In this document: positions 8,341 through 17,280 of the stretch, piece by piece
Layout: each line of letters opens with the position of its first letter
Position numbering within the stretch: the first letter of the stretch is position 1
Assembly (NCBI RefSeq): GCF_003351345.1
Contig: NZ_QQTO01000042.1
Location: 62,001 to 126,000 of the forward strand
Direction of reading: 5' to 3'
Length of the DNA stretch: 64,000 nt
Origin: Allobosea caraganae
GTDB taxonomy: Bacteria > Pseudomonadota > Alphaproteobacteria > Rhizobiales > Beijerinckiaceae
Translations under genes and position numbers: made by a program
Notes under the pieces: model-generated
Seen by the model: the letters and a program-made list of their open reading frames with translations, nothing else
Databases searched by the model: none
Told to the model about the DNA's origin: nothing

Positions 8341-8726
8341 CCGGCTCCTCCAGGCTGCGGGTTCAAAACGCGATAGCGAGAACTAAGCACCGATCTTCGG
8401 GCGCATCATGCTCAAGATTTCGTTAACAGACGGCTTCCGGGGCGAAATCGGGCGGCGATCTCCATCCCTGCGCCACGGCCACGGCATGCACTGCGAATCG
8501 GTCTGAATCGTGGCCTCATTTGCTGCCATTGGCGAGAGGCCATCGTATCGAGGCGGCCCGTGACGCCGCAGCGACAGGTTCGTCACGCACCGGTGACGCT
8601 TGTCCTTGACGCGGCAGTCCCCCTTGGCTATAGACCCGCGACTTCAATTTGACTTCCGGTGCTCGTGTCCGGCACGTCGCGTGTCGGCATTTTTGTTTGA
8701 GCGAACCGGATAAAGGGAATGATATC
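8341..8726. other. DUF3108 / rpmB divergent intergenic region
   Basis: 386 bp between divergent genes. It carries the rpmB promoter (8606-8634) and an inverted repeat CGTCAC-N6-GTGACG (8581-8598) just upstream of it, which could bind a regulator. No small gene with a ribosome binding site was found in the rest. Confidence 0.45.
8606..8634 (+). promoter_or_regulatory. Strong sigma-70 promoter of rpmB
   Basis: TTGACG (8606-8611), exactly 17 bp, then TATAGA (8629-8634). This is close to the housekeeping consensus of Alphaproteobacteria and typical of ribosomal genes. It implies a leader of about 85 nt before the rpmB start. Confidence 0.82.
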
Positions 8727-9014
8727 ATGGCTCGCCGTTGCGAACTGACCGGGAAGGCCACCCTCACCGGCCACCTCGTCAGCCACTCGAACCGTAAGAC
8801 GAAGACCGTCTTCCGGCCGAACCTCGTCAATGTCACGCTGCAGTCCGACGCGCTCGGCCGCTCGGTCCGCCTGCGCGTCTCGGCCAATGCGCTGCGCACG
8901 GTCGACCATCGCGGCGGCCTCGACGCCTTCCTGGTCAAGGCTCCGGCCGGCGACCTCTCGGTCGGCGCCCTCGCCCTGAAGCGCGACATCGAGAAGAAGC
9001 TCGCCGCCAACTGA
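8727..9014 (+). CDS. rpmB: 50S ribosomal protein L28
   Basis: A 95-residue ribosomal protein L28 of the large subunit. It begins [10 protein letters not shown], followed by the [14 protein letters not shown] basic stretch that is the family hallmark. Its length is normal for Alphaproteobacteria. The ATG at 8727 follows AAAGGGAA; an in-frame GTG or ATG further upstream would add residues foreign to the family. It is a single-gene unit with its own promoter and a strong terminator. Confidence 0.98.
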   Translation: MARRCELTGKATLTGHLVSHSNRKTKTVFRPNLVNVTLQSDALGRSVRLRVSANALRTVDHRGGLDAFLVKAPAGDLSVGALALKRDIEKKLAAN

Positions 9015-9036
9015 GCGCGGGTTTCCAGATCGATTG

Positions 9037-9068
9037 AACGAAGCGGCCGCGAGGCCGCTTTTTTCGTT
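9037..9068 (+). terminator. Rho-independent terminator of rpmB
   Basis: An 8-bp stem AAGCGGCC/GGCCGCTT (9041-9048 with 9053-9060) closes a GCGA tetraloop and runs into TTTTTT. It lies 25 bp after the rpmB stop. Confidence 0.93.
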
Positions 9069-9086
9069 TGGACCAACCCCTCTCCC

Positions 9087-9174
9087 GTCATGGTCGCCCT
9101 TGTGGCGACCATCCACGTCTTTGCCTGCGGTGAACGTTCAAGACGTGGGTACTCGGCACAAGGCCGAGCATGAC
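9087..9174. repeat. Dispersed repeat family R3, copy 1
   Basis: An 88-bp element starting GTCATGGTCG and ending GAGCATGAC, with internal inverted pairs (GTCGCCCTTGTGGCGAC). It is highly similar to the element at 49799-49889, in the same orientation, sharing ACCATCCACGTCTT and CGGCACAAGGCCGAGCATGA. It is non-coding. Confidence 0.75.
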
Positions 9175-9196
9175 GTCGAGGGTCAGACCTCAGACC

Positions 9197-10201
9197 TCAG
9201 GCCAGCTCAAATTCCAGCAGCAGCGTCCGCTGCAAAAACGAGAAATTATCGTCCGAGACCAGGGTCAGGATCGTCCTGCCCTGGGCTTGATGGACGCTGA
9301 GCCCCTCCATGTTGTCGATCTCCTGGCCGAGATCGGCCTCGATCAGATAGGGGCCGTCGAGCAGCGCGCCTGGCTTCACGCTCGCGCCCGGCACCCGCCT
9401 GATCCGCATGCCGACGCCGCTGAGCGGCTTGTACCAGCGCTCCAGCAGCAGGAGGTCGCCGCCGGGCAGGAAGGCGAGGTCGGTGATGTCGAACCCGTCA
9501 TGGCGGCGGACCTGGAACAGGCCCGGCTGGCGCCCACCGATGATGAAGCCGGCGGTCGGCTCGTCCTCCTTGCCGGAGCGCTCGGCGATGGCGATCAGCG
9601 CGCCGGCCAGCGGATGGCCCGCAGGCGCGATGCCGAGCGCCTCCAGCCCGCGGTTGTTCGGCAGGCGCTTGACCTCGCGCGGCACGGACAGGATCCGCGC
9701 CCGCGCCTCGACGCCCTCCTTGCCCCAGTCGAAGCGCAGGATGTCGTGGGTGCGCTCGACACCGATATAGGCGATGCCGTCGCCGATGCTCAGGCTCTCG
9801 GTGTCGTAGTAGCGCGAGCGGTGCAGCGGCCGGCCGGAGACGCCGAGGATCGGCGCCAGCTCCGCCTGCTCCAGCCCGGCAAGGCGGCCATCGCGGCTCG
9901 CGACCTTGGCGGTCAGCCAGAAGCCGTTATCGGTGACGGCGACGAGGTCGGCGCCATCGCGCGAGCGCCATAGCCCGGACAGGCCGCCGAAGCGCGGATG
10001 GCTGCCGGAAAGCGCCAGGCCACCGCGAAACACGAGCTGTCCGAAGCGGCTCTTGCCCGGACTGCGCGGCTCGAAATGCTCGATCGGCCGGGCCGAGACC
10101 GCAATCGGAATGCGCCCCGGCTCGACGCTCTGCGCCAGCGCCGGCGCGCCGGCAGCAGCCGCACCGAGGCCGGCGAGCAGGCCGCGCCGGGTCAGCCTCA
10201 T
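9197..10201 (-). CDS. Esterase-like activity of phytase family protein
   Basis: 334 residues. The N-terminus has a Tat-type signal ([20 protein letters not shown], about 5-24). The rest is a beta-propeller-like domain known as 'esterase-like activity of phytase': [35 protein letters not shown] and EGLSVH are its recurrent acidic strands. The protein is predicted to be periplasmic; substrate unproven. Its start codon overlaps the cobT stop (ATGA), so it is the last gene of the cobS-cobT operon. Confidence 0.85.
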   Translation of the reverse strand: MRLTRRGLLAGLGAAAAGAPALAQSVEPGRIPIAVSARPIEHFEPRSPGKSRFGQLVFRGGLALSGSHPRFGGLSGLWRSRDGADLVAVTDNGFWLTAKVASRDGRLAGLEQAELAPILGVSGRPLHRSRYYDTESLSIGDGIAYIGVERTHDILRFDWGKEGVEARARILSVPREVKRLPNNRGLEALGIAPAGHPLAGALIAIAERSGKEDEPTAGFIIGGRQPGLFQVRRHDGFDITDLAFLPGGDLLLLERWYKPLSGVGMRIRRVPGASVKPGALLDGPYLIEADLGQEIDNMEGLSVHQAQGRTILTLVSDDNFSFLQRTLLLEFELA

Positions 10202-12105
10202 TGCAGGCGGCGCGACCTACGCGATCCCGAGCCCTTGCCAGAGCCGCCGGCATCCTCCTCGAACAGCTCGGCGAGCTTCTCGGTCATCACGCCGCCGAGC
10301 TCCTCGGCATCGACGATGGTGACGGCGCGGCGATAGTAGCGCGTCACGTCATGGCCGATGCCGATGGCGATCAGCTCGACCGGCGAGCGCGTCTCGATCT
10401 CGGCGATGATATGGCGCAGGTGCCGCTCGAGATAATTGCCGGCATTGACCGAGAGGGTTGAGTCGTCGACCGGCGCGCCATCCGAGATCACCATCAGGAT
10501 CTTGCGCTGCTCCGGCCGCGCCAGCAGGCGCTTATGCGCCCAGTCCAGCGCCTCGCCGTCGATATTCTCCTTGAGCAGCCCCTCGCGCATCATCAGCCCG
10601 AGATTTTTCCGCGCCCGCCGCCACGGCGCATCAGCCGCCTTGTAGATGATGTGGCGGAGATCATTGAGCCGGCCCGGATTGGCCGGCTTGCCCGATTGCA
10701 GCCAGGATTCGCGGGCGAGACCGCCCTTCCAGGCCCGCGTCGTGAAGCCGAGCAGCTCGACCTTGACGCCGCAGCGCTCCAGCGTCCGGGCCAGGATGTC
10801 GGCGCAGGTCGCCGCGACCGTGATCGGCCGTCCGCGCATCGAGCCGGAATTGTCGATCAGCAGCGTCACCACCGTGTCGCGGAAATTCGTGTCCGATTCC
10901 TGCCGGAACGAGAGCGGTTGGAACGGGTCGATGATGATGCGCGGCAGGCGCGAGGGGTCGAGCGCGCCCTCCTCCAGGTCGAACTGCCAGGAGCGGTTCT
11001 GCTGCGCCATCAGCCGGCGCTGGAGGCGGTTGGCGAGCCTGGCCACCACGCCCTGCAAATGCGCGAGCTGCTTGTCGAGATAGGCGCGCAAGCGGGTCAG
11101 TTCCTCGGGATCGCACAGCTCCTCGGCCGTGACGATCTCGTCGAACTTCACCGTATAGGCCTTGTAGTCGGTCAGCGGCCGGTCGTTATGGCGGCTCTCG
11201 CGCGGACGCGGTGCCTCGCCGGCCTCCTCGGATTCGGAATTCTCGTCCTCGTCGTCCCAGTCGCCCGCCGGCGCGTCGGCCGCCTCGGAGGCGCCCTCCT
11301 GCAAATCCTCGGTCGCGTCGTCGCTGACCTCGACCTCGGAGCGCTCGCCGCCGCTGTCCTGCTCGGCGTCGCCGTCTTCCTGCTGCTGGTCGTCGGAGGA
11401 CTGGTCCTGGCTGTCCTCGTCTTCTTCCTCGTCCTGGCCCTGGGTGCTCTGCTCGGCCATGTCGAGCGAGACCAGCATGTCGCGCACGGTGCGGGCGAAG
11501 GCGCGCTGGTCCTCGACCGCCCCAGTGAGCCGATCGAGATCGGGCCCGGCCTTGCTCTCGATCACCTCGCGCCAGAGGTCGACCAGCTTGGTCGCGGCCT
11601 GCGGTGGCTTCAGGCCGGTCAGGCGCTCGCGCACCATCAGCGCCAGGGCGTCTTCCAGCGGCGCGTCGGCGCGGTCGGTGATCTCCTCGTAGCGGCCGCC
11701 GCGATGGTAGCGGTCCTCCAGCATGGCGCTGATATTGCCGGCCATGCCGCTCATCCGGCGCGAGCCGACGCATTCGACGCGCGACTGCTCGACCGCGTCG
11801 AAAACCGCGCGGGCGGCGTCGCCCTCGGGCGCGGCGCGGCGGTGGATGGTGGCGTCGTGGCAGGCGAGCCGCAGCGCCATCGAATCGGAATGGCCGCGCA
11901 GAATCGCGACATCCTGCAGCGTCAGCTTGCGCGGCGGCTCGGGTAGGCGCGCACGCTCGCCGACGAGCGAGGGCTTGTCCGCCGCGAAGACGATTTCCAT
12001 TTCGGGCCGGCGCGCGATCGCCTTCATCGCGCTCGAGATCGCGCGCTTCAGCGGCTCGGCCGGCGCTTCCTTGGGTTGCCCAGGCTTGCGATTGGAGATG
12101 CTCAT
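10198..12105 (-). CDS. cobT: Cobaltochelatase subunit CobT
   Basis: 635 residues. CobT with CobS forms the AAA-type chaperone that drives cobalt insertion into hydrogenobyrinic acid a,c-diamide by CobN in the aerobic B12 pathway. The N-terminal domain (1-215) is followed by a very acidic linker (about 224-300, Asp/Glu/Gln/Ser) and a C-terminal von Willebrand A domain with MIDAS DNSGS (418-422). The ATG at 12105 overlaps the GNAT stop codon (ATGA). An in-frame extension to 12345 is rejected because it overlaps the GNAT gene. Confidence 0.95.
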   Translation of the reverse strand: MSISNRKPGQPKEAPAEPLKRAISSAMKAIARRPEMEIVFAADKPSLVGERARLPEPPRKLTLQDVAILRGHSDSMALRLACHDATIHRRAAPEGDAARAVFDAVEQSRVECVGSRRMSGMAGNISAMLEDRYHRGGRYEEITDRADAPLEDALALMVRERLTGLKPPQAATKLVDLWREVIESKAGPDLDRLTGAVEDQRAFARTVRDMLVSLDMAEQSTQGQDEEEDEDSQDQSSDDQQQEDGDAEQDSGGERSEVEVSDDATEDLQEGASEAADAPAGDWDDEDENSESEEAGEAPRPRESRHNDRPLTDYKAYTVKFDEIVTAEELCDPEELTRLRAYLDKQLAHLQGVVARLANRLQRRLMAQQNRSWQFDLEEGALDPSRLPRIIIDPFQPLSFRQESDTNFRDTVVTLLIDNSGSMRGRPITVAATCADILARTLERCGVKVELLGFTTRAWKGGLARESWLQSGKPANPGRLNDLRHIIYKAADAPWRRARKNLGLMMREGLLKENIDGEALDWAHKRLLARPEQRKILMVISDGAPVDDSTLSVNAGNYLERHLRHIIAEIETRSPVELIAIGIGHDVTRYYRRAVTIVDAEELGGVMTEKLAELFEEDAGGSGKGSGSRRSRRLQ

Positions 12106-12578
12106 AGCGCCTTCGTCAGCCAGAAACGCGAATGCCCGACAGGGAAATTCTCGAGTTCGCCAAAAATACGATAGCCGCGCTTCTCGTAGAAGCCCGGCGC
12201 CTGGAAGCTGAACGTGTCGACATAGGCGTGGGTCGCACCGACCGCCCGCGCCTCGTCCTCCAGCTTGCCGATCAGCTCCGTGCCGCGATCCCCGCCGCGA
12301 AACGCCTCGTCGATCCAGAAGAGCTGGATGAACAGCCAGCCGCACCAGACCTGCCCGACCACCCCGCCGACGATGTCGTCGCCCTCGCGCAGCGTGACCG
12401 CGACCTCCTTGAAGATGACCTTGCCGAGCTTGTCGCGGTTATAGCCGCGCAGGCCCTTCATGATCGCCCGCCTCGCTGGGCCGACGACGCGCTCCACTCC
12501 GACCGAAGCCGGCCCACCAGCCACCCGCGCGGCGGATGCCGTCTCGGGCTTGGCAAGTTTGCGGCTGGCACTCGGCAA
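12102..12578 (-). CDS. GNAT-family N-acetyltransferase
   Basis: 158 residues, single GNAT domain: GYNRDK near the start of the fold, [20 protein letters not shown] (beta4), [10 protein letters not shown] as the acetyl-CoA pyrophosphate loop (normally R/QxxGxG/A), and [22 protein letters not shown] at the end. The substrate is unknown. The start is probably TTG at 12578, preceded by GGGAG; the ATG at 12461 would cut off the first strand. It sits between the GFA gene and cobT in one operon. Confidence 0.82.
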   Translation of the reverse strand: MPSASRKLAKPETASAARVAGGPASVGVERVVGPARRAIMKGLRGYNRDKLGKVIFKEVAVTLREGDDIVGGVVGQVWCGWLFIQLFWIDEAFRGGDRGTELIGKLEDEARAVGATHAYVDTFSFQAPGFYEKRGYRIFGELENFPVGHSRFWLTKAL

Positions 12579-12593
12579 GATGCGCTCCCGGCC

Positions 12594-12944
12594 CTAGCGC
12601 GAGCGCCCGTCGAACAGCGTCGGCTCCAGCTCCGCCGGCTCGACGCCGCTCAGGCAGCGCACGTTGACCGCGACCGTCGGCGTCCCGTCCGGCATCGAGC
12701 CGCGCGCAAAGGATTCGATGCCGCAGGTCGCGCAGAACAGGTGCTGGATCTTCTGCGTGTTGAAGCGGTACTCGGTCAGCGCGTCCTCGCCCTTGTCGAG
12801 GGTGAAGGACGTCGCCGGCGCGAAGGTCAGGATCGAGCCGCGGCGCTGGCAATAGGAGCAGTTGCAGGTGATCGTATGGTCGAGGCTGGCCTCGACCGTG
12901 TAGGCGACCCGCCCGCAGTGACAGCCGCCCTCGAAGCGTGCCAT
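12594..12944 (-). CDS. GFA-family (glutathione-dependent formaldehyde-activating) protein
   Basis: 116 residues with the zinc-binding GFA fold: GGCHCGRVAY at 6-15, CNCSYCQRRG at 27-36 and FCATCGIESF at 71-80 supply the Cys ligands. The family includes glutathione-hydroxymethyl lyases and many members of unknown substrate. It lies 13 bp after cobS and 15 bp before the GNAT gene, so it is embedded in the cobalt chelatase operon. Confidence 0.9.
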   Translation of the reverse strand: MARFEGGCHCGRVAYTVEASLDHTITCNCSYCQRRGSILTFAPATSFTLDKGEDALTEYRFNTQKIQHLFCATCGIESFARGSMPDGTPTVAVNVRCLSGVEPAELEPTLFDGRSR

Positions 12945-12957
12945 GGCTCGCCCCGCC

Positions 12958-13944
12958 TCAGCTCAGCACGACGTTGACGGCGCTCTCCGGCAATTCCTTG
13001 CCGAAGGAGCGCTGGAAGAACTCCGCGACCAGCGCCCGCTCCATCTCGTCGCACTTGTTCAGGAAGGTGACGCGGAAGGCGAAGCCGACATCGCCGAAGA
13101 TCGCCGCGTTCTCGGCCCAGGTGATGACCGTGCGCGGGCTCATCACGGTCGAGAGGTCGCCGTTCATGAAGGCGTTGCGGGTCAGGTCGGCGACGCGGAC
13201 CATCTTGTTGACGGTATCCTTGCCCTCCGGCGAGGTCTGGTAGTGCTTCGACTTGGCGAGCACGATCGCGACCTCGTTGTCATGCGGCAGGTAGTTCAGC
13301 GTCGTGACGATCGACCAGCGGTCCATCTGGCCCTGGTTGATCTGCTGCGTGCCGTGATAGAGGCCCGACGTGTCGCCGAGGCCGACCGTGTTCGCCGTGG
13401 CGAACAGGCGGAAGGCGGGGTGAGGCCGGATGACGCGCTTCTGGTCGAGCAGCGTCAGCTTGCCCGACTGCTCGAGCACGCGCTGGATCACGAACATCAC
13501 GTCCGGGCGGCCGGCATCGTACTCGTCGAAGACCAGCGCGATGTTGTTCTGCAGGGCCCAGGGCAGGATGCCGTCCTGGAACTCGGTGATCTGCTTGCCT
13601 TCCTTGAGCACGATCGCGTCCTTGCCGACGAGGTCGAGGCGCGAGACGTGGCTGTCGAGGTTGACGCGGACGCAGGGCCAGTTCAGGCGGGCGGCGACCT
13701 GCTCGATATGGGTCGACTTGCCGGTGCCGTGATAGCCGGAGATCATGACGCGGCGGTTATGCGCGAAGCCGGCGAGGATCGCGATCGTGGTGTCACGATC
13801 GAAGCGATAATCGACATCGAGATCGGGCACATGCGCTTCGGGCTGGGAATAGGCCGGCACTTCGAGGTCGGAATCGATCCCGAAGGTCTGGCGCACCGAC
13901 AGCTTCATGTCGGGAAGGCCCGGGGCAGTCGTCGTCGTCATCAT
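12958..13944 (-). CDS. cobS: Cobaltochelatase subunit CobS
   Basis: 328 residues, the usual CobS length. An AAA+ ATPase with Walker [10 protein letters not shown] (70-78), Walker [10 protein letters not shown] (about 136-144) and a sensor-1 region LFATANTVG. It forms a hexameric complex with CobT that energises cobalt insertion by CobN; no cobN is in this window. Two ATGs are adjacent (13944, 13941), with CCCGGAGAC upstream. It is the first gene of the operon cobS-GFA-GNAT-cobT-phytase-like. Confidence 0.96.
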   Translation of the reverse strand: MMTTTTAPGLPDMKLSVRQTFGIDSDLEVPAYSQPEAHVPDLDVDYRFDRDTTIAILAGFAHNRRVMISGYHGTGKSTHIEQVAARLNWPCVRVNLDSHVSRLDLVGKDAIVLKEGKQITEFQDGILPWALQNNIALVFDEYDAGRPDVMFVIQRVLEQSGKLTLLDQKRVIRPHPAFRLFATANTVGLGDTSGLYHGTQQINQGQMDRWSIVTTLNYLPHDNEVAIVLAKSKHYQTSPEGKDTVNKMVRVADLTRNAFMNGDLSTVMSPRTVITWAENAAIFGDVGFAFRVTFLNKCDEMERALVAEFFQRSFGKELPESAVNVVLS

Positions 13945-14135
13945 CTTGTCTCCGGGCGCGGGACAGGGCCGGGCGAACCACCGGTTGTCCCACTGCCGAC
14001 CAAAAGGGGAGGCGTATCCAAACCTAATTAGAGCGAAAGTCGCGGAGCGGCAATTCGCAAACAGTGAAGCCGGCAATTCGCAATAGGCATGCCAGGTTCC
14101 CGAGGCATGCGCCGGAAGAGGGGACCGACCCGCTT

Positions 14136-15293
14136 TCAGGCGGTCTTTCGCCGCTGATCCGCCAGCAATCGCATGACGATTCCCGCGACCTTGCCCATGC
14201 CGTTGCGGTCGATCGTCGCGCTCGTCACCGAGCCCATGCGCAATTGCTCGTCGACGGCAGCGCCCAGCACCTCCGGCGTCAGCGGCTCCTCGCCCGACAG
14301 GCGCAAGCAGCGCGCAAGCCCGGCGCGCTCCATCGCCGCGGCGCGCACCGCCTGCTCGGTCTCGGCGCCGGCATCGAAGGGCACGACGATCGCGGGCCTG
14401 CCGGCGCGCACAAGGTCGAGCACCGTGTTGTAGCCGGCCTGGCTGATCGAAAGGGCGCAGCCCGCCAGCAGCGCCGGAAAATCCGGCCGCGCCCGCTCGA
14501 CCACGACATGATCCGGCGCCAGCCCTTGCAGCCGCGCGAACTCGGCCGCGGCGATGCCCTGCCCCGCCAGGATGCGCCAGCGCCTGTCGCCTCTCGATGC
14601 GGCAGCGGCAATCGCCAGCTCGAACAGCGGCAGCGAAGCCGCCGAGCCGCCACCGGAGACGATGACCTCGCCATGATCGACGACCGGGACGTCTTCCTCC
14701 GGCGCGGTGAGGTAGCCGGTATAGCACAACACCTTTGCCAGTTCTGACGAGACCGGCCAGGAGGCGTCCAGCGGCAGGAAAGCCTCGTCGCCATGGACCA
14801 GCACCGCGTCGAAATGCTCGGCGATTCGCCGCTCGGCCTCGACGATGCGATCGGCGCGCGGCGTCACCAGCACGTCGCGGATCGAGGACAGCGCGATGCT
14901 CTCCCGATTGGCCGCCTTGGCCGCGGCGATCAGGCCGAGGAACTCGTCGGCGAGCTGCCGGCGCCCGAACGGGAAATGCTCGGTCACAACCACGTCCGGC
15001 CGGATGTCAGCGGCCAGCTCGGCCAGCATCGCCTTGCGCAGAGGCCGCCTGACATCGTCGATCGGCCTGCCGTCTTCGTCGAGCAGGGTGCGGAAATCGG
15101 TGCCCTCGGTCTTGATCGGCGGCAATTGCACGAAGGCGATGCGGGCATCCGGCGCAGCGCGCAGCTTGGTGCCGCCGCTGGCGAGCGTGACCTCGAAGCC
15201 GCCTTCGACGAGAGCACGGCCAAGATGCATCGCCCTGACCAGATGGCCACTGCCGAGCAGATGCGTCACCGCGATCAGCGCGCGCGGCCTCAC
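14136..15293 (-). CDS. GT28/MurG-like glycosyltransferase
   Basis: 385 residues with a GT-B fold. The N-terminal half starts [24 protein letters not shown], as in MurG- and EF-like transferases that scan 'GxGHxxR'. The C-terminal half has the nucleotide-sugar region [21 protein letters not shown] and [15 protein letters not shown]. The start codon is GTG at 15293, overlapping the stop of the upstream GT4 gene (GTGA). The acceptor is unknown. It is the last of three translationally coupled genes (methyltransferase, GT4, this). Confidence 0.85.
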   Translation of the reverse strand: MRPRALIAVTHLLGSGHLVRAMHLGRALVEGGFEVTLASGGTKLRAAPDARIAFVQLPPIKTEGTDFRTLLDEDGRPIDDVRRPLRKAMLAELAADIRPDVVVTEHFPFGRRQLADEFLGLIAAAKAANRESIALSSIRDVLVTPRADRIVEAERRIAEHFDAVLVHGDEAFLPLDASWPVSSELAKVLCYTGYLTAPEEDVPVVDHGEVIVSGGGSAASLPLFELAIAAAASRGDRRWRILAGQGIAAAEFARLQGLAPDHVVVERARPDFPALLAGCALSISQAGYNTVLDLVRAGRPAIVVPFDAGAETEQAVRAAAMERAGLARCLRLSGEEPLTPEVLGAAVDEQLRMGSVTSATIDRNGMGKVAGIVMRLLADQRRKTA

Positions 15294-16546
15294 GGCCTGC
15301 CCTCACCGATCGAGCGCAGCAGCGCCGCATGGATGCGGTCGAGCCCGGCATCGGCCGAGAAATCCTCGCGCAGCCGCTTATAGGCGGCTCCGCCCAGCGC
15401 CATCCGGCGGGCCGGATCGACGGCCAGCCCGGCAAGCCCCTGGGCAAGCGCGGCGACGTCTCCCGGCGCGACCAGAACGCCTTCGACGCCCTCGCGCACG
15501 AATTCGGGAATGCCGGCGAAATCGCTGGCGACGATCGGCAAAGCCTGGCTCGCCGCCTCCATCACCACGTTGGGCAGGCCGTCGCGGTCGCCGTCCCCCG
15601 CCTGCTTGGAGGGCAGCACGAAGAGGTCGGCCGCACGCAGGGCCGTGATGACATCCTGCTGCGCCTTCGGTCCGGCCCAGGTGATGCGCTCGGCAAGGCC
15701 GAGCTGATCGGCCTGCGCCTTCAGCACCTTCAGGAGATCGCCGCCGCCAATATGGGTCAGCGTCCAGTGCAACCCCGTGGGCAGCTTGGCCAGCGCCGCC
15801 AGCAGGTCGTCAAAACCCTTCTTCTCGACGGCGCGGCCAATCGTGACGAAGCGCACCGGATCGGCCGGGTCACCGCCGTCGCGCGGCAGACGGTCCTCGG
15901 GCGGAACCGGAAAACGGGCGAGATCGAGCCCGTGATAGACCAGCGCCACCTTGTCCGGCCTGTCGGACAGGCGCTCGAGCTCGCGGTGGCCATCGACCGT
16001 GCAGGTCACGCCCCAGGCGGCATCCGCGATCTTCTCGCGCTTCTCCCAGTCCGGCGTGGTCCAGATGTCCTTGGCATGGGCCGAGAAGGAGAAGCTCAAG
16101 CCGCGCATCAGCGCCGCATAGCGGATCACCGAGGCCGGCGTGTGCAGGTAGTGAACGTGCAGATGCGTCACGCTTGGCGGAAGCTCGCGCGCCATCACGC
16201 AGGCTTGTCCGAGCCGACGGACGCGATTGCGCGAGGGATCGCGGGTCAGGTCGCGCAGGAAGACGCCAGCGACACGGAAGAAGGAGCCGTTCAGCAGCGC
16301 CCGCCCGAAACCCTTGAGCACGCGCAAGGGCGCATCGTGCAGGTATTCCGGCAGGTAATGCACCGGAGACGTAATCTCCTTGTGCATCAGATGCCGGGCC
16401 GCGTCGGTCGGCTGGCGCAGCGACCAGATCGCGAAAGGCAGACCCCGCCGCTGCAGGCCGAGCAGCTCCTGCGCGATAAAAGTCTCCGACAGGCGCGGAT
16501 AGCCCTTCATCGCGATCGCGACCCGCGGTTGCGGCTCCGCGCTCAT
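15290..16546 (-). CDS. GT4-family glycosyltransferase
   Basis: 418 residues, GT-B fold. The N-terminal half contains GYPRLSETFIAQELLGL, typical of exopolysaccharide transferases such as WcaL/AmsK, and HLHVHYLHTPA. The C-terminal half has TIGRAVEKKGFDDLL and the GT4 signature around E-x7-E (DGLPNVVMEAASQALPIVAS). It transfers a sugar from an activated donor to a growing envelope polysaccharide or glycolipid. It overlaps both neighbours by 4 bp, so the three genes act together. Confidence 0.88.
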   Translation of the reverse strand: MSAEPQPRVAIAMKGYPRLSETFIAQELLGLQRRGLPFAIWSLRQPTDAARHLMHKEITSPVHYLPEYLHDAPLRVLKGFGRALLNGSFFRVAGVFLRDLTRDPSRNRVRRLGQACVMARELPPSVTHLHVHYLHTPASVIRYAALMRGLSFSFSAHAKDIWTTPDWEKREKIADAAWGVTCTVDGHRELERLSDRPDKVALVYHGLDLARFPVPPEDRLPRDGGDPADPVRFVTIGRAVEKKGFDDLLAALAKLPTGLHWTLTHIGGGDLLKVLKAQADQLGLAERITWAGPKAQQDVITALRAADLFVLPSKQAGDGDRDGLPNVVMEAASQALPIVASDFAGIPEFVREGVEGVLVAPGDVAALAQGLAGLAVDPARRMALGGAAYKRLREDFSADAGLDRIHAALLRSIGEGRP

Positions 16547-17205
16547 CGCCGGCCGATCAGCATGAACCGGGTGTAGTTTTTGCTCGGCAGCGCCCCGGCA
16601 TAGAGCAGCTCGGACAAATCAGCCTGCGCCTTGAAGGCATCGAGCGACGCAACGCAGCTGCGATGGTCGGGCTCACGGAAATAGTCGTTCGATTGCAGCA
16701 GCAGCGGCAGGCCCGATGGCAGAGCGGCGAGCCAGGCGGGCACATCGTCGAGATGCTCGCAGCTCGTGTTGACGACGAGGCCGGGCGCAACCGGCTGGCT
16801 GGCGAAGTCGAGCGCCATCATGTCGGTCGTGATCGTGCGGAAGCGCCCTTCCGCGACATGCCGGCGGTTCAGCCGCTCGGCCACGGGCGCGCAGCCGGCG
16901 TCGATGTCGAGGCTGACGATCTCGCTGAGGCTGAGCCGCTCGTCGTCGAGCAGCATCGCGCCGAGCACGCCATACCAGGCGCCGAGCACCCAGACCGGCC
17001 CCTCCGGCCGCGGCATGGTCTGCGCGAGAGCATCGACCAGCCAGCGCTTCGAGGCGATCTGCTTGTGGTTGAACGCGACCCAGAGATCATCGGGCATCCC
17101 GTCGCCGACCAGCTTGGCGAGATCGGCCACGACCTTGCTGCCGGTCAGGGCCGCGACGCCGCGCAGGATGTCGTAGAAGGCGTCCGGTGGCGGGGCGGTG
17201 GTCAT
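16543..17205 (-). CDS. Class I SAM-dependent methyltransferase-like protein
   Basis: 220 residues. A Rossmann-type methyltransferase is suggested by VWVLGAWYGVLGA (about 71-83; a loose motif I), SLDID (motif II acidic end) and VVNTSCEHLDDVPAW (motif IV region). The glycine-rich loop is not canonical, so SAM binding is inferred from fold pattern. It is first in the overlapping trio with GT4 and GT28-like genes and may methylate a sugar or lipid made there. Confidence 0.68.
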   Translation of the reverse strand: MTTAPPPDAFYDILRGVAALTGSKVVADLAKLVGDGMPDDLWVAFNHKQIASKRWLVDALAQTMPRPEGPVWVLGAWYGVLGAMLLDDERLSLSEIVSLDIDAGCAPVAERLNRRHVAEGRFRTITTDMMALDFASQPVAPGLVVNTSCEHLDDVPAWLAALPSGLPLLLQSNDYFREPDHRSCVASLDAFKAQADLSELLYAGALPSKNYTRFMLIGRR

Positions 17206-17280
17206 GCCGTTTCGCGAGCTAGGGGTGCGAGGTCGAGTGAGTGCGCCGGGACCATAGGCAAGCGAACCCGCAAACGCCAG

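Noticed and set aside
12106-12345. N-terminal extension of CobT
   Set aside because: It overlaps the GNAT gene in another frame and has no CobT similarity.
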